Positions 41,627 to 51,252 are shown, counted from the first letter of the stretch. The stretch is 64,000 bases of DNA from an uncultured Pseudomonadota bacterium (GCA_949295085.1 CASFJS010000005.1:133707-197706); one strand, 5' to 3'. Made by a program: numbers and translations. The notes: generated from the sequence alone by a model not told the origin.

Positions 41627-41995
41627 TTGGCTCGTATAGCTGGTGTAAACATTCCAACTGCCAAGAAAATCGGAGTCGCCCTGACTTATATCTATGGCAT
41701 TGGTAGAAAAACTGCTCAGGACATTTGCAAAAAGTCCGGCGTTTCCGAAGATCGCCGTGTTCAGGAATTGAGCGATGAAGAAGTTGCCAAAATTCGTGAT
41801 GTGATTGACAGCAGTGTTGTTGTCGAAGGCGAATTGCGCCGCGAAGTCGGTGTTAATATCAAAAGACTGATGGACCTCGGTTGTTACAGAGGTTTGCGTC
41901 ATCGTAAAGGTTTGCCCGTCAGAGGTCAGAGCACCAAACAAAATGCCCGTACCCGCAAAGGCAAACGCAAAACCGTCGCGAACAAAAAGAAATAA
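41627..41995 (+). CDS. rpsM: 30S ribosomal protein S13
   Basis: A 122-residue S13, at the head-50S bridge. The family N-terminus [10 protein letters not shown] is produced only from a TTG codon at 41627, with GGAG seven to eleven bases upstream; a GTG at 41621 would overlap this spacing and add two residues. [14 protein letters not shown] and [14 protein letters not shown] complete the match. A TTG start for a highly expressed ribosomal protein is uncommon. Confidence 0.95.
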   Translation: MARIAGVNIPTAKKIGVALTYIYGIGRKTAQDICKKSGVSEDRRVQELSDEEVAKIRDVIDSSVVVEGELRREVGVNIKRLMDLGCYRGLRHRKGLPVRGQSTKQNARTRKGKRKTVANKKK

Positions 41996-42008
41996 GGTGA
42001 TTTGAGAA

Positions 42009-42401
42009 ATGGCAAAAGCAGTATCACAACGTGTTAAAAGAAAAGAGAAGAAAAATATTTCGGCAGGCGTTGCCCATATTAATTCTACTTTTAATAATAC
42101 CCGGGTAACCATTACCGATGCTCAGGGCAATACGGTTGCCTGGTCAACCGCCGGTGCTCAGGGTTTTAAGGGCTCCAGAAAATCGACTCCTTATGCCGCG
42201 CAGGTTGCGGCCGAGGAAGCCGGCAAAAAGGCTCAGGAGCACGGGATGAAGACTTTGGAGGTTGAAGTTAAAGGTCCGGGGTCCGGCAGAGAATCGGCCA
42301 TCAGGGCTTTGCAGGTTGTCGGTTTTACCATCACGACCATTCGCGATGTAACGCCCATTCCGCACAACGGTTGCAGACTGAGAAAAAGACGCCGCGTATA
42401 A
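42009..42401 (+). CDS. rpsK: 30S ribosomal protein S11
   Basis: A 130-residue S11, part of the platform. [36 protein letters not shown] and the invariant end [17 protein letters not shown] strong hairpin separates it from rpoA. Confidence 0.99.
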   Translation: MAKAVSQRVKRKEKKNISAGVAHINSTFNNTRVTITDAQGNTVAWSTAGAQGFKGSRKSTPYAAQVAAEEAGKKAQEHGMKTLEVEVKGPGSGRESAIRALQVVGFTITTIRDVTPIPHNGCRLRKRRRV

Positions 42402-42413
42402 TTTATTTTTGTG

Positions 42414-42446
42414 AAAGATTGCGGAGCGGGATGTTCCGCAATCTTT
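42414..42446 (+). promoter_or_regulatory. Strong hairpin between rpsK and rpoA
   Basis: A 12-bp perfect stem (42414-42425 with 42435-42446) with a 9-nt loop. Only three T residues end the right arm, so it is at best a partial terminator. It may attenuate rpoA expression or be an RNA processing site. rpsD, which commonly lies between rpsK and rpoA, is absent here. Confidence 0.7.
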
Positions 42447-42502
42447 AAGTCCGTTTATAAAACTTTAAGCATATGCAATAAAAAACTTTAGAGGGCATTC
42501 CA

Positions 42503-43513
42503 GTGATTCAAAAAAATTGGCAAGAACTTATTAAACCGACTAACTTGAATATCACGGCTTTGGAAGAAGCCAATAAAACCAAGATAGTCGTTGAACCTTT
42601 GGAAAGAGGTTTTGGTTTGACTCTGGGCAACGCGTTGCGCAGAGTTCTGTTGTCTTCATTGCAGGGCGGCGCCGTGACCAGTATCAAGATAGACGGTGTA
42701 TTGCATGAATTCTCGGTTATTCCGGGGGTCAGAGAAGATGTGACCGATATTGTTTTGAACATCAAAGGATTGGCGGTTGCTGTTCACAGCGAGGGCGTCA
42801 AAACCATGACATTGAAAGCCGAAGGACCGTGTGTGGTTACCGCGGCGATGATTGAAGTCGGCCATGATGTTGAAATCAAGAATCCGGAGCTGGTTATCTG
42901 CAATTTGGACGCCGGCGCCAAACTCAATATGGAAATGACGGTCGGAACAGGCAAAGGCTATGTGCCGGCAGCAATGAACAAAACAGCGGATACGCCGATC
43001 GGGGTTATCCCGGTTGATGCGATTTATTCACCGGTCAGAAAAGTTTCGTACAAAGTCGAAAATACCCGTGTCGGTCAGGCTACCGACTATGATAAATTGA
43101 CGTTGATTGTGGAAACCAACGGTGTGGTGACGCCGGAAGATGCCGTGGCTTATGCGGCGAGAATTCTGCAGGATCAATTGAAGCCGTTTATCAACTTTGA
43201 CGAGCCGGAAGCAGAAACCGAAGCGGAGAAAGAAGAACTGCCGTTTAACCGCAACTTGTTGAAAAAAGTTGATGAGCTTGAGTTGTCGGTACGTTCGGCT
43301 AACTGCCTGAAGAACGATAACATCGTTTATATCGGTGATTTGGTTCAGAAAACCGAAGCCGAGATGTTGCGGACACCGAACTTCGGTCGCAAGTCATTGA
43401 ACGAAATTAAAGAGGTTTTGGCTAAGATGGGTATTCATCTGGGGATGGATACGCCGGGATGGCCGCCTGAGAATATTGAGGAATTGATTCGCCGTTGTGA
43501 CGAACCGTTCTAG
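42503..43513 (+). CDS. rpoA: DNA-directed RNA polymerase subunit alpha
   Basis: The 336-residue alpha subunit nucleates polymerase assembly. The N-terminal domain has [19 protein letters not shown]; the C-terminal domain has [22 protein letters not shown] and [21 protein letters not shown], the DNA/activator-binding surface. A Glu-rich linker joins them. It is followed by a terminator instead of rplQ. Confidence 0.99.
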   Translation: MIQKNWQELIKPTNLNITALEEANKTKIVVEPLERGFGLTLGNALRRVLLSSLQGGAVTSIKIDGVLHEFSVIPGVREDVTDIVLNIKGLAVAVHSEGVKTMTLKAEGPCVVTAAMIEVGHDVEIKNPELVICNLDAGAKLNMEMTVGTGKGYVPAAMNKTADTPIGVIPVDAIYSPVRKVSYKVENTRVGQATDYDKLTLIVETNGVVTPEDAVAYAARILQDQLKPFINFDEPEAETEAEKEELPFNRNLLKKVDELELSVRSANCLKNDNIVYIGDLVQKTEAEMLRTPNFGRKSLNEIKEVLAKMGIHLGMDTPGWPPENIEELIRRCDEPF

Positions 43514-43522
43514 AAAGTTAAA

Positions 43523-43553
43523 AAAACCGAGCTGAAAAGCTCGGTTTTCTTGT
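43523..43553 (+). terminator. Terminator after rpoA
   Basis: An 11-bp perfect stem (43523-43533 with 43538-43548), GAAA tetraloop, interrupted T tract. It closes the alpha operon without rplQ. Confidence 0.9.
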
Positions 43554-43616
43554 TTAATGATTTATTGAGAAGATTTAGTTAGCATATCAGAAATAAATCT
43601 TTTTCCGGAGGAAAGT

Positions 43617-44504
43617 ACGAAAATAATTAAAACAGAAGTTCGAAAAGACGGGCAATGCCGTATATATTTGTGGGGTCTTAGAATATTGAGTTATAAAAAA
43701 GGCCAATCGTGGCATAATAAATTGATTGAAGGATATCGGAATAAATTTGAAAAAGCGGGGTGGAAGATTACACATCGGAAGACGGGATTTATCCTTGCTA
43801 AAGATGATTTTGAAGTTTGCGGAATTGCCGAGAATACGCTATGGACAGGGTATGGGGTCTTTGTTCGGGAAGATTATGCTTTTTATGATGATGCCGATTA
43901 TATCATGATTGATATCGGATTTAATCTCGGCTTTACCAGTTTGAAGATGGCTCAACGAAAAAATATTAAAAAAATTTATGCTTTTGAGCCTTTTGCGCAG
44001 ACATTAAAACAAGCTCGAGAAAATATGGCACTGAATCCAAAATTGGCCAGAAAAATAAAGATTTTTGATTATGGCCTCAGTGATGCCGATAAAGTTAAAG
44101 AAATTCATTATAATCCAAAAATGCCCGGCGGTATGAGTACGGTTAGAGACAGTTATCCAGAGTGTCAGGAGCTAACGAAGGTTGTGTTGCGTCATGCCGC
44201 TGATGTTTTACGACCAATTTTGCAAAATAACAAACATAAAGTGTTTGTTAAAATAGATTGCGAGGGCGCCGAAACGGAAATTATACCCTGTCTGGACAAA
44301 GCAAAGTTACTGAAAAAAGTAGATCTGATAATTATGGAGTGGCATTTTGGATGTTTCAGGCAGTTGATTGAAGTGTTAACAAAAAACGGATTTGTGGTTT
44401 GTTGTACGCATGAGATCGCCGGAGAAAGAGGAATGATAACGGCTTTTAGAAAAAAAACAGCCGGATTAAAGCGGGTTTTGATTTTATCGTTGCGTTATTG
44501 GTAA
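43617..44504 (+). CDS. FkbM-family methyltransferase; natural start appears to be ACG
   Basis: FkbM-type enzymes O-methylate sugars or other groups in envelope glycans and natural products. The SAM-binding region reads MIDIGFNLGFTSLKMA then KIYAFEPF, with KIDCEGAE later in the fold. The first ATG/GTG/TTG start is TTG 43668 (278 residues), but it lacks a ribosome site. The frame is open further upstream, where a strong CCGGAGG (43605-43611) is followed five bases later by ACG (43617) and then KIIKTEVRKDGQCRIYLWG, an N-terminus typical of polysaccharide-locus proteins. So the original ATG may have mutated to ACG, leaving weak or no expression. The gene seems more A+T-rich than its ribosomal neighbours. 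End and family are firm; the start is not. Confidence 0.8.
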   Translation, partial: TKIIKTEVRKDGQCRIYLWGLRILSYKKGQSWHNKLIEGYRNKFEKAGWKITHRKTGFILAKDDFEVCGIAENTLWTGYGVFVREDYAFYDDADYIMIDIGFNLGFTSLKMAQRKNIKKIYAFEPFAQTLKQARENMALNPKLARKIKIFDYGLSDADKVKEIHYNPKMPGGMSTVRDSYPECQELTKVVLRHAADVLRPILQNNKHKVFVKIDCEGAETEIIPCLDKAKLLKKVDLIIMEWHFGCFRQLIEVLTKNGFVVCCTHEIAGERGMITAFRKKTAGLKRVLILSLRYW

Positions 44505-44547
44505 AAACGATGTATACACAAAATTCAACTTTAATTATATATATATT

Positions 44548-45195
44548 ATGAGCAGTTTTAAATTCAGTGTTCCCAAGAGGAATGCCCCCGCCGAACAATG
44601 GCAAAAATTTTCATTAATGGCGCCGCATGCCGTGGTTGAAGAAGTGTATTACGGAATTCTTCATAAAAACGGTTATGAGAAAGCAAGAGAAATTTTATCC
44701 TCTCGTCTGAAGATATTTGACCGTCCGCTGGTTCGGATTGTTACGGATACGAGCATAATGGTGGCCGCGGATACGCCTAATGAAGAAATTAAAAAACAGG
44801 TTGCCGCCGTAAAACAAGGGATTTTTCCGGCAATCGTTTGTGAAGTAATGGATACGAATCCCGCCAAAAGTTTTGGCTGGTTTCGAGGATTAGCCGTTAA
44901 CAGGGAGCTGGTGTTTGCCGGTGTCGTGAGTCTGTCAATGAATGTTGAAGAGGCTTGTGCGCTGGTTAGGAAAAACGGAATGTCGTTGTTGACGGTTGAC
45001 GATGTTGTTGCCATAAGTGAGAGGTTGACAACTGTTCGCGAAATATTTCGCAATATGTGTTATCCGCTGCGTTCCGGAAGATATTGGATTGAAGGTCAGG
45101 TGGCTGATGAAAATCTGGTATGGACGCTCGGCAGTTGTACAAAGTTTGCTTGCGCACCGGAAGGTGTTGAATGTTTGGTGGCGGCTAAAATCTGA
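44548..45195 (+). CDS. Uncharacterised protein
   Basis: A 215-residue protein without signal peptide or membrane span. The N-terminal half has alternating strands and helices (VVEEVYYGILHKNGYEKAREIL); the middle carries DTSIMVAADTPNEEIK and SFGWFRGLAVNRELVFAG; the C-terminus ends with GRYWIEGQVADENLVWTLGS and three Cys. I do not recognise it. The closing YW...LVW...G pattern vaguely resembles Fib-succ/DUF1566-like modules, without enough support to name it. Preceded by a very A+T-rich stretch of TATA repeats and no evident ribosome site. Confidence 0.72.
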   Translation: MSSFKFSVPKRNAPAEQWQKFSLMAPHAVVEEVYYGILHKNGYEKAREILSSRLKIFDRPLVRIVTDTSIMVAADTPNEEIKKQVAAVKQGIFPAIVCEVMDTNPAKSFGWFRGLAVNRELVFAGVVSLSMNVEEACALVRKNGMSLLTVDDVVAISERLTTVREIFRNMCYPLRSGRYWIEGQVADENLVWTLGSCTKFACAPEGVECLVAAKI

Positions 45196-45206
45196 ATGCT
45201 GGAAGT

Positions 45207-45248
45207 AAAAAAAGCTTTTGTTCCTGAAAAAGGGCAGAAGCTTTTTTT
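45207..45248. terminator. Terminator before gyrA
   Basis: A 14-bp stem with one G-U pair (45207-45220 with 45235-45248) with seven trailing T residues. Confidence 0.85.
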
Positions 45249-45342
45249 ATGGGTATAACCGGCAAAAAAAAGTGGTTGCGAAGTTAAAAAATTGCTATGA
45301 TTTTCGCAGTTTTTAACAGGATATAACAAAGGAAGAATCAAA

Positions 45343-48156
45343 GTGTCTGAAGAAAGTAATTTGGTTGAAAGCAGGCAGGATATTTCGCCGGTTGAAATTT
45401 CGGAGGAAATGCGCCGTTCGTATCTGGATTATGCGATGAGCGTTATTGTGGCGCGTGCGTTGCCGGATGTCCGCGATGGTTTAAAGCCGGTGCACCGGCG
45501 TATTATTTATTCGGCTTATGAAAACGGTTATGACTACAACCGGCCGTTTCGTAAGTCGGCACGTATCGTCGGTGATGTCTTAGGTAAATATCATCCGCAC
45601 GGTGATAGTTCGGTTTATGAGGCAATGGTGCGTTTGGCGCAGCCGTTTTCAATGCGGGTGCCGCTGATTGACGGGCAGGGTAACTTCGGTTCGATGGACG
45701 GCGACAGTGCGGCGGCAATGCGTTATACCGAAGCCAGGTTGGCTAAGGTCGCCCATGCGTTGATTGATGATATTGACAAAGACACGGTTGATTTTATGCC
45801 CAACTATGACGAGAGCCTGCAAGAGCCGACGGTTTTGCCGGCGCGCTACCCGAATCTTCTGGTCAACGGGGCTAACGGTATTGCCGTCGGTATGGCGACA
45901 AATATTCCGCCGCATAATCTGGGCGAAGTGATTGACGCCTGTTGTGCCTATATTGACAATCCGGAAATTTCAACAGAGGATTTGATTAAGATTGTTCCGG
46001 GGCCGGATTTTCCAACCGGCGGGCTGATTCTCGGCTATTCGGGCGCCAAGTCGGCTTATCTGACCGGGCGCGGGTCGATTGTGATGCGCGCTAAATGCAC
46101 GATTGAGGAACTACACAAAGACAAAGAGGCCATTATCGTGCATGAGATTCCGTACCAGGTCAACAAAGCGGCAATGATTCAACGAATTGCCGAATTGCTG
46201 AAAGAAAAGAAGATTGAGGGTATATCCGAAATCCGCGATGAATCGGACCGGCAGGGTGTGCGTGTGGTTATTGAAATCAAACGCGATTTTCAAGCCGACG
46301 TGGTGTTGAATCAATTGTATAAATATACGCTGCTGCAAACCAGTTTCGGTATGAATATGCTGGCGATTTATAACGGCCGGCCGATGATGCTGACGTTGAA
46401 AGACATTATCAAAGCCTTTATTGAATTTCGCGAAGAAGTTATTCGCCGGCGGACGATTTTTGAGCTTAACAAGGCGCGTGACCGGGCGCATACGTTGGTC
46501 GGTTTGGCAATTGCAGTGGAAAATATTGATCCGGTGATCGAGCTTATCCGCACGTCGCCGTCGCCGCAGGAGGCTAAGGACGCCTTGTTGTCTAAAGCTT
46601 GGCCGGCAGGCGATGTTGAGGCATTGGTCAAGTTGATTGATGAACCGGATCGCAAGGTTGAAAACGGCACCTACCGGTTGTCGGAAAATCAGGCTAAGGC
46701 GATTTTGGATTTGAAATTGCAGCGCTTAACCGGGCTTGAGCGTGATAAAATTCATGAAGAGTTGGTTGGTTTGGGCGAAGAGATTAAGGAATGTCTGGCG
46801 ATTTTGAGCTCTCGCGAAAAGCTTTATGGTATTATGCGCGATGAGCTGGTTGAGATTAAAGACGAATATGCCAATCCGCGCCGTTCAAAGATTGAGGATA
46901 TTGAGTATGATACCGATGTCGAATCGTTGATTCAGCGCGAGGAAATGGTGGTGACGGTAACCGAGGCCGGTTATATCAAACGTGTGCCGCTCAATGCTTA
47001 CAAGGCGCAAAAACGCGGCGGCAAGGGTAAATCCGGTATGGCAACCAAAGATGAGGATTTTGTGACCCGTTTGTTTGTGGCCAGCACGCATACACCGGTG
47101 TTGTTCTTCTCATCCAAAGGGTTGGTGTATAAGATGAAAGTTTATAAACTGCCGCTGGGGTCGCCGACCTCAAAAGGCAAGCCTTTCATCAACCTGCTGC
47201 CTTTGGAAAACGGCGAGACGATTACAACGATTATGAAACTGCCGGAAAATGAGGCCGAGTGCAAGGATTTGTTTATTATGTTTGCGACGGCGTCAGGTAA
47301 TGTCCGCCGCAATTCGCTGATGGATTTTGTTAACGTACAGTCCAACGGTAAGATTGCAATGAAGTTGGATGAAGGCGACAAGTTGATTAACGTGCGTATT
47401 TGCAACGAAGACGAAGATGTTTTGCTGGCAGCCAAAAGCGGCAAATGTATTCGTTTTCCGGTGACGGAAGTACGCGTGTTTGTCGGCCGCAATTCGACCG
47501 GTGTGCGCGGTATTAAACTCGGTAGCGGTGACGAAGTGGTTTCGATGTCTGTTCTGAACCACAGCGAGGCAACATCGGAGGAACGCGACGAATATCTTAA
47601 AGTATCGTCGGCCTTAAAACGCCTGCAAGCCGAGAGGGGTGAAGATTTTGAGCCGTCATTTGCCGAATTCGGTGTTGAAACAACGGTATTAACGGCCGAA
47701 AAATTTGCGGCGATGAGAGAAAAGGAACAATTTATTTTGTCAGTAACGACGACAGGTTATGGCAAGCGTTCATCATCATACGAATATCGTGTGACGGGAC
47801 GCGGCGGTCAGGGGATTGCCAATATGGAGATGTCGGCACGTAACAAAGAAATAGTCAGTTCTTTTCCGATTGAGGATGACAACCAGATTATGATGGTGAC
47901 CGATGCCGGCAAGCTTATCAGAATGCCGGTTGAGGATATCCGAATTGCCGGCCGCAAGACTCAAGGTGTTATTTTGTTCCGCACGGCTGATGACGAGAAG
48001 GTCGTTTCGGTAACCAAATTGGAAGCTGATGCCGATGACGAGGAAGAGCTTGAAGCTGAAGAAGGATCTGAGGTTTTGGGTGAAAGTGTCCCGGAGTTTG
48101 ACGATACCGAGCCGGCGATTGAAGAACCGGAAGTCGGACCGGAAGATGAGGCGTGA
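45343..48156 (+). CDS. gyrA: DNA gyrase subunit A
   Basis: GyrA cuts and rejoins DNA during supercoiling. The 937-residue protein starts at GTG 45343 with an AAGGA site. Catalytic Tyr is residue 128 in AAMRYTE. The quinolone region is [17 protein letters not shown]: the position of E. coli Ser83 is Ser89 and that of Asp87 is Glu93. Glu there is normal in ParC, but the C-terminal GyrA box ([10 protein letters not shown]) and the beta-pinwheel repeats ([32 protein letters not shown]) identify GyrA. A strongly acidic ~45-residue tail follows the pinwheel. Terminator downstream. Confidence 0.96.
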   Translation: MSEESNLVESRQDISPVEISEEMRRSYLDYAMSVIVARALPDVRDGLKPVHRRIIYSAYENGYDYNRPFRKSARIVGDVLGKYHPHGDSSVYEAMVRLAQPFSMRVPLIDGQGNFGSMDGDSAAAMRYTEARLAKVAHALIDDIDKDTVDFMPNYDESLQEPTVLPARYPNLLVNGANGIAVGMATNIPPHNLGEVIDACCAYIDNPEISTEDLIKIVPGPDFPTGGLILGYSGAKSAYLTGRGSIVMRAKCTIEELHKDKEAIIVHEIPYQVNKAAMIQRIAELLKEKKIEGISEIRDESDRQGVRVVIEIKRDFQADVVLNQLYKYTLLQTSFGMNMLAIYNGRPMMLTLKDIIKAFIEFREEVIRRRTIFELNKARDRAHTLVGLAIAVENIDPVIELIRTSPSPQEAKDALLSKAWPAGDVEALVKLIDEPDRKVENGTYRLSENQAKAILDLKLQRLTGLERDKIHEELVGLGEEIKECLAILSSREKLYGIMRDELVEIKDEYANPRRSKIEDIEYDTDVESLIQREEMVVTVTEAGYIKRVPLNAYKAQKRGGKGKSGMATKDEDFVTRLFVASTHTPVLFFSSKGLVYKMKVYKLPLGSPTSKGKPFINLLPLENGETITTIMKLPENEAECKDLFIMFATASGNVRRNSLMDFVNVQSNGKIAMKLDEGDKLINVRICNEDEDVLLAAKSGKCIRFPVTEVRVFVGRNSTGVRGIKLGSGDEVVSMSVLNHSEATSEERDEYLKVSSALKRLQAERGEDFEPSFAEFGVETTVLTAEKFAAMREKEQFILSVTTTGYGKRSSSYEYRVTGRGGQGIANMEMSARNKEIVSSFPIEDDNQIMMVTDAGKLIRMPVEDIRIAGRKTQGVILFRTADDEKVVSVTKLEADADDEEELEAEEGSEVLGESVPEFDDTEPAIEEPEVGPEDEA

Positions 48157-48177
48157 TGCCACAATTGTTAAGCAGGG

Positions 48178-48205
48178 AGCCTCCGTTTTAAAGCGGAGGC
48201 TTTTT
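48178..48205. terminator. Terminator between gyrA and a convergent LysR gene
   Basis: An 8-bp perfect stem (48178-48185 with 48194-48201) and a T tract. Confidence 0.88.
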
Positions 48206-49100
48206 ACTGTTCAACTTTTTTGGGACAGGTCATATGAAAAGTGCATTTTTCCATCCAACTCAGAAGCGGTGAAAGGTATTTTTGGCTGCTTTTGAGGTAA
48301 GAAAGGTAGTAGGTCGTTTTTAACCCTTCATCTTCCAGCGGAATTATGACGCGATTGTCGCCGTCGTTGCGGTAATTGCGGACAAGTTTGGTCGTAAAGC
48401 ACAGATGATTGCCGTTTTCAAGCAGCTGGCGGAAAACAAAGTAGTCATTATAGGTTTTCATGCCGAATTTATCGGTCAGCCAATTAATAAAAGGCTGTAT
48501 TTGGCGGACATATGCGCCGTCGCCGGAATAATTTATTAATTGCAGATTTTTTTCATTATGCAGGCAAACGCTTTTTTTTGCTGTCAAGGGGTGGCCGGCG
48601 GGAACAGACAACATTAATTCTTCTGCGGCAAACGGAACGGTCACGATATTTTCGTTTTGCGGCTGTCTGAGAGATATAACGGCGTCATATTTATGTGTCA
48701 GCAGCAATGTTTCCAGATTGCTTTCATCCGGCAGCAAAGCAGAAGTAATATTGATATCGGGATTGGCTTTTTGCAGCTGCGGTACGGAAAAACGCATCGG
48801 TCCCGGATCACAAAATCCCAGTGACAAGATGTTATCCCTGCGAATAAACTGATAAAAAGTGCTTTTCATCTCGTCGGTTTTGGACAAGATGGTTTCGGCA
48901 TAAGTCAAAGCCAGACGTCCGGCACCGTTTAAGCATAGTTTATTTTTTGAGCGCTCAAACAGCGGTACGCCGAGTTCCTCCTCCAGCTTTTTTACGGCAA
49001 GACTGAGTGCCGGTTGGGAAATATGCAGTTTTTCTGCGGCCTCGGATAAATTGTTGCATTCCGCCGCCATCTTAAAATAACGTAATTGCGTCAGTTCCAT
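48204..49100 (-). CDS. LysR-family transcriptional regulator
   Basis: A 298-residue regulator. The N-terminal winged helix-turn-helix is clear: LTQLRYFKMAAECNNLSEAAEKLHISQPALS, with the recognition helix in HISQPALSLAVKKLE. The ligand-binding domain follows, with PAGHPL as in many LysR proteins. It is divergent from the exported cassette at 49213, and a palindrome of LysR type lies ten bases upstream of its own start, so it probably controls both itself and the cassette. The inducer cannot be told; the target genes suggest a redox or reactive-electrophile signal. Confidence 0.96.
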   Translation of the reverse strand: MELTQLRYFKMAAECNNLSEAAEKLHISQPALSLAVKKLEEELGVPLFERSKNKLCLNGAGRLALTYAETILSKTDEMKSTFYQFIRRDNILSLGFCDPGPMRFSVPQLQKANPDINITSALLPDESNLETLLLTHKYDAVISLRQPQNENIVTVPFAAEELMLSVPAGHPLTAKKSVCLHNEKNLQLINYSGDGAYVRQIQPFINWLTDKFGMKTYNDYFVFRQLLENGNHLCFTTKLVRNYRNDGDNRVIIPLEDEGLKTTYYLSYLKSSQKYLSPLLSWMEKCTFHMTCPKKVEQ

Positions 49101-49109
49101 AATATTCTC

Positions 49110-49130
49110 ACTATAAGTTTAAATTATAGT
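49110..49130. promoter_or_regulatory. LysR-type operator palindrome
   Basis: ACTATAA (49110-49116) and TTATAGT (49124-49130) are exact inverted repeats around a 7-base centre, giving the T-N11-A pattern of LysR boxes. Confidence 0.72.
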
Positions 49131-49147
49131 TATATAAACAAACGGTA

Positions 49148-49177
49148 TTGGACTTTTGGGCAAACGTCAAGCATAAT
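49148..49177 (+). promoter_or_regulatory. Promoter-like sequence for the LysR-linked cassette
   Basis: TTGGAC (49148-49153), 18 bases, CATAAT (49172-49177), 36 bp before the first cassette gene and downstream of the LysR box, consistent with activation. Confidence 0.45.
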
Positions 49178-49212
49178 ATAACCGGTTTCCAGCTAATTTT
49201 GCGGAGGATGGT

Positions 49213-50064
49213 ATGAGATTTATCCGGTGTATTTTATTTGTGACTTTAATTTTTTGTACCAGTTTTGTTAATGCTAAGGAGGATAAGATGATGACCCGAA
49301 GCGAGCGTGCCGACAGGACTTATGAACAATTGTTTTTAGCCAAACGGACGGCCAGTCCGACCGATCCGGAATTTATGGAAATTTTGCAGCGCAATATTTT
49401 CGGGGATGTTTTTTATACCGGAAATTTGCATAACAAAGAACGCGAATTGATAACCGTGGTTGCGCTGGCGACCATGCAGACACTGCCGCAGCTAAAAGCG
49501 CATATCGGCGCGGCGCTTAATGTCGGCAATTCTCCTTTGGTCATCCGCGAGGCTATTTATCAATGCGCGCCGTTTATCGGTTTTCCGCGGACGTTGAACG
49601 CTATCGGTGTGTTTAATGAAGTTGCCAAAGAAAGAAACATCAAACTACCGCTGGAAAATGTCGGAACGACAACGGAGGCCGACCGACATGAAAAAGGCAT
49701 GGCCGTGCAAAAAAAACTTTACGGCGACGAGGTAAAAAAGGCGATGGCGGCATTGCCCGGGGGATATAAAGATATTGTGCCGGACACTTTGACCGACTTC
49801 TGTTTCGGCGATTTTTATACCCGTGACGGTTTGACAGTTCAACAACGCGAATTGTTGTCGCTTGTTGTTTTAACCGCTCTCGGGGCGGAAAAACAACTTG
49901 GCGCCCATGTCGTCGGCGCACTCAAAGCCGGAAACGACAAAGAAACGCTGCTGGCGGCGATGGTGCAGGCTGTTCCTTATACAGGGTTGGCGAACGCAAT
50001 GACGACCATCAACCTGATTAAAGAGGCGGATGTTGATAATTATAAGCCGATTTATGAGGAATAA
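49213..50064 (+). CDS. Exported double-domain carboxymuconolactone-decarboxylase-like protein
   Basis: A 283-residue protein with a signal peptide (MRFIRCILFVTLIFCTSFVNA). The mature part holds two copies of the CMD/AhpD fold: LHNKERELITVVALATMQ...LKAHIGAALNVG near residue 75, and LTVQQRELLSLVVLTALG...LGAHVVGALKAG near residue 205. Neither has the CxxC of AhpD peroxidase partners, so a thiol role is unlikely; the family also covers decarboxylases and many untested proteins. GCGGAGG precedes the ATG. It leads a three-gene unit under a divergent LysR regulator. Confidence 0.9.
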   Translation: MRFIRCILFVTLIFCTSFVNAKEDKMMTRSERADRTYEQLFLAKRTASPTDPEFMEILQRNIFGDVFYTGNLHNKERELITVVALATMQTLPQLKAHIGAALNVGNSPLVIREAIYQCAPFIGFPRTLNAIGVFNEVAKERNIKLPLENVGTTTEADRHEKGMAVQKKLYGDEVKKAMAALPGGYKDIVPDTLTDFCFGDFYTRDGLTVQQRELLSLVVLTALGAEKQLGAHVVGALKAGNDKETLLAAMVQAVPYTGLANAMTTINLIKEADVDNYKPIYEE

Positions 50065-50068
50065 TGTG

Positions 50069-50521
50069 ATGAATAAGCTTTTTGTCGGGCTGCTTGTTGC
50101 TGTTTCATTGTGGGGCAATGCGGTATTCGGCGGGGGTGTGACGGAGAGTAAACCGATGAAAATCAAGTTGAGTTTTAATCAAAACGAGGTAGTTGTGCAG
50201 ATGGCGGATAATGCCGCGGTTGAGCAGTTTTTGCAAATGCTGCCGGCAGAATTTGAATTTATAGACTTTGCCGGCGAAGAAAAAATCAGCGAATTTCTAA
50301 GCCCTGTTTCGCTTACCGGCGTGCCGCACGGCATGATTGCCGCAAGAGGCAAAATGTTTATATACGCACCGTGGGGAAATTTCGGCTTTTTTTATAAAGA
50401 CCACGGAAGCACGACGGACAACAGCCTGATTGAACTCGGCGAGATTGAAAGCGGGTTGGAATATCTGGCGGAAATAAAAGGCGGTTTTTCCGCCAGGATA
50501 GAGGTTTTACGAGAGGAATGA
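50069..50521 (+). CDS. Exported cyclophilin-like-fold protein
   Basis: A 150-residue protein with a signal peptide from the ATG at 50069 (MNKLFVGLLVAVSLWGNAVFG), which has GAGGAA nine bases upstream; the earlier in-frame ATG at 50030 lies inside the previous gene. The mature part matches the Cyclophil_like (PF18050-type) fold as I remember it: GVPHGMIAARGKMFIYAPWG ... DNSLIELGEIESGLEYL. These are not proline isomerases by motif. They recur next to flavodoxin-fold and CMD-like genes in anaerobes, as here. Its stop overlaps the next gene. Confidence 0.85.
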   Translation: MNKLFVGLLVAVSLWGNAVFGGGVTESKPMKIKLSFNQNEVVVQMADNAAVEQFLQMLPAEFEFIDFAGEEKISEFLSPVSLTGVPHGMIAARGKMFIYAPWGNFGFFYKDHGSTTDNSLIELGEIESGLEYLAEIKGGFSARIEVLREE

Positions 50522-50526
50522 TTATT

Positions 50527-51156
50527 ATGAAAAGAAGAGAATTTATAAAAACAACTCTGGCGGCAGCCGCTTTGTCGGTTTTGCCGCGGGTTTCGACAGC
50601 AACAAACGGAGGTAAAATGAAAATTTTGGTCTTAACCGGAAGTCCGCGCAAAAACGGTAATTCCAACACATTGGCAGACAATTTTATCAAAGGCGCTGAA
50701 GAAGCCGGACATGAGGTCGTGCGCTTTAATGCGGCTTTTAAGGAAGTCCATCCCTGTATCGGTTGCAACTCCTGCGGTATGAACGGGCCTTGTGTTTTTA
50801 AAGATGATTTTGAGTTTGTCCGGCAGCATATTGTTGATGCCGATATGGTTGTGTTTGTCACGCCGATGTATTATTTCGGTATTTCGGCGCAGCTCAAAGC
50901 CGTTATTGATCGCTTTTATGCCGTTAACGGACAAATTCACCGTCCAAAAAAAGCCGCTTTATTGATGACGTATGCAAATACGGCGGCTTTGGAGGCTGAA
51001 CCGATTAAATCGCATTACAAAACCTTGTTAAATTATCTTGGTTGGACGGATGTCGGGCAGATTATCGCTTCCGGTGTGTGGCCGGTCGGCGCCGTTAACC
51101 ATACCGAGTATCCGCGACAGGCTTATGAATTGGGAAAATCATTGAAGTTGGCATAA
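50527..51156 (+). CDS. Tat-exported flavodoxin-fold NAD(P)H-dependent oxidoreductase
   Basis: A 209-residue protein. The start at 50527 gives MKRREFIKTTLAAAALSVLPR, a twin-arginine signal with RR-x-F-x-K; the ATG at 50518 would add three residues. Tat export fits a protein that folds with flavin in the cytoplasm first. The mature part is of the NADPH-dependent FMN reductase/iron-sulfur flavoprotein type: ILVLTGSPRKNGNSNTLAD binds FMN phosphate, CIGCNSCGMNGPC resembles the Cys cluster of iron-sulfur flavoproteins, and VFVTPMYYFGISAQLKAVIDR is the second flavin loop. It may reduce quinones, nitro compounds or electrophiles in the periplasm. Confidence 0.9.
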   Translation: MKRREFIKTTLAAAALSVLPRVSTATNGGKMKILVLTGSPRKNGNSNTLADNFIKGAEEAGHEVVRFNAAFKEVHPCIGCNSCGMNGPCVFKDDFEFVRQHIVDADMVVFVTPMYYFGISAQLKAVIDRFYAVNGQIHRPKKAALLMTYANTAALEAEPIKSHYKTLLNYLGWTDVGQIIASGVWPVGAVNHTEYPRQAYELGKSLKLA

Positions 51157-51252
51157 ATATGAAGAATTTGTTGGGAGGAACAGGCATAGATCTCGACAGG
51201 ACAGATCAAATACGACGGAACAGAGGATGTTGGTGGTTTGCCAAATTTGCGG

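Noticed and set aside
45343-48156. parC instead of gyrA
   Set aside because: The GyrA box and full six-blade pinwheel favour gyrA despite the ParC-like Glu in the quinolone region.
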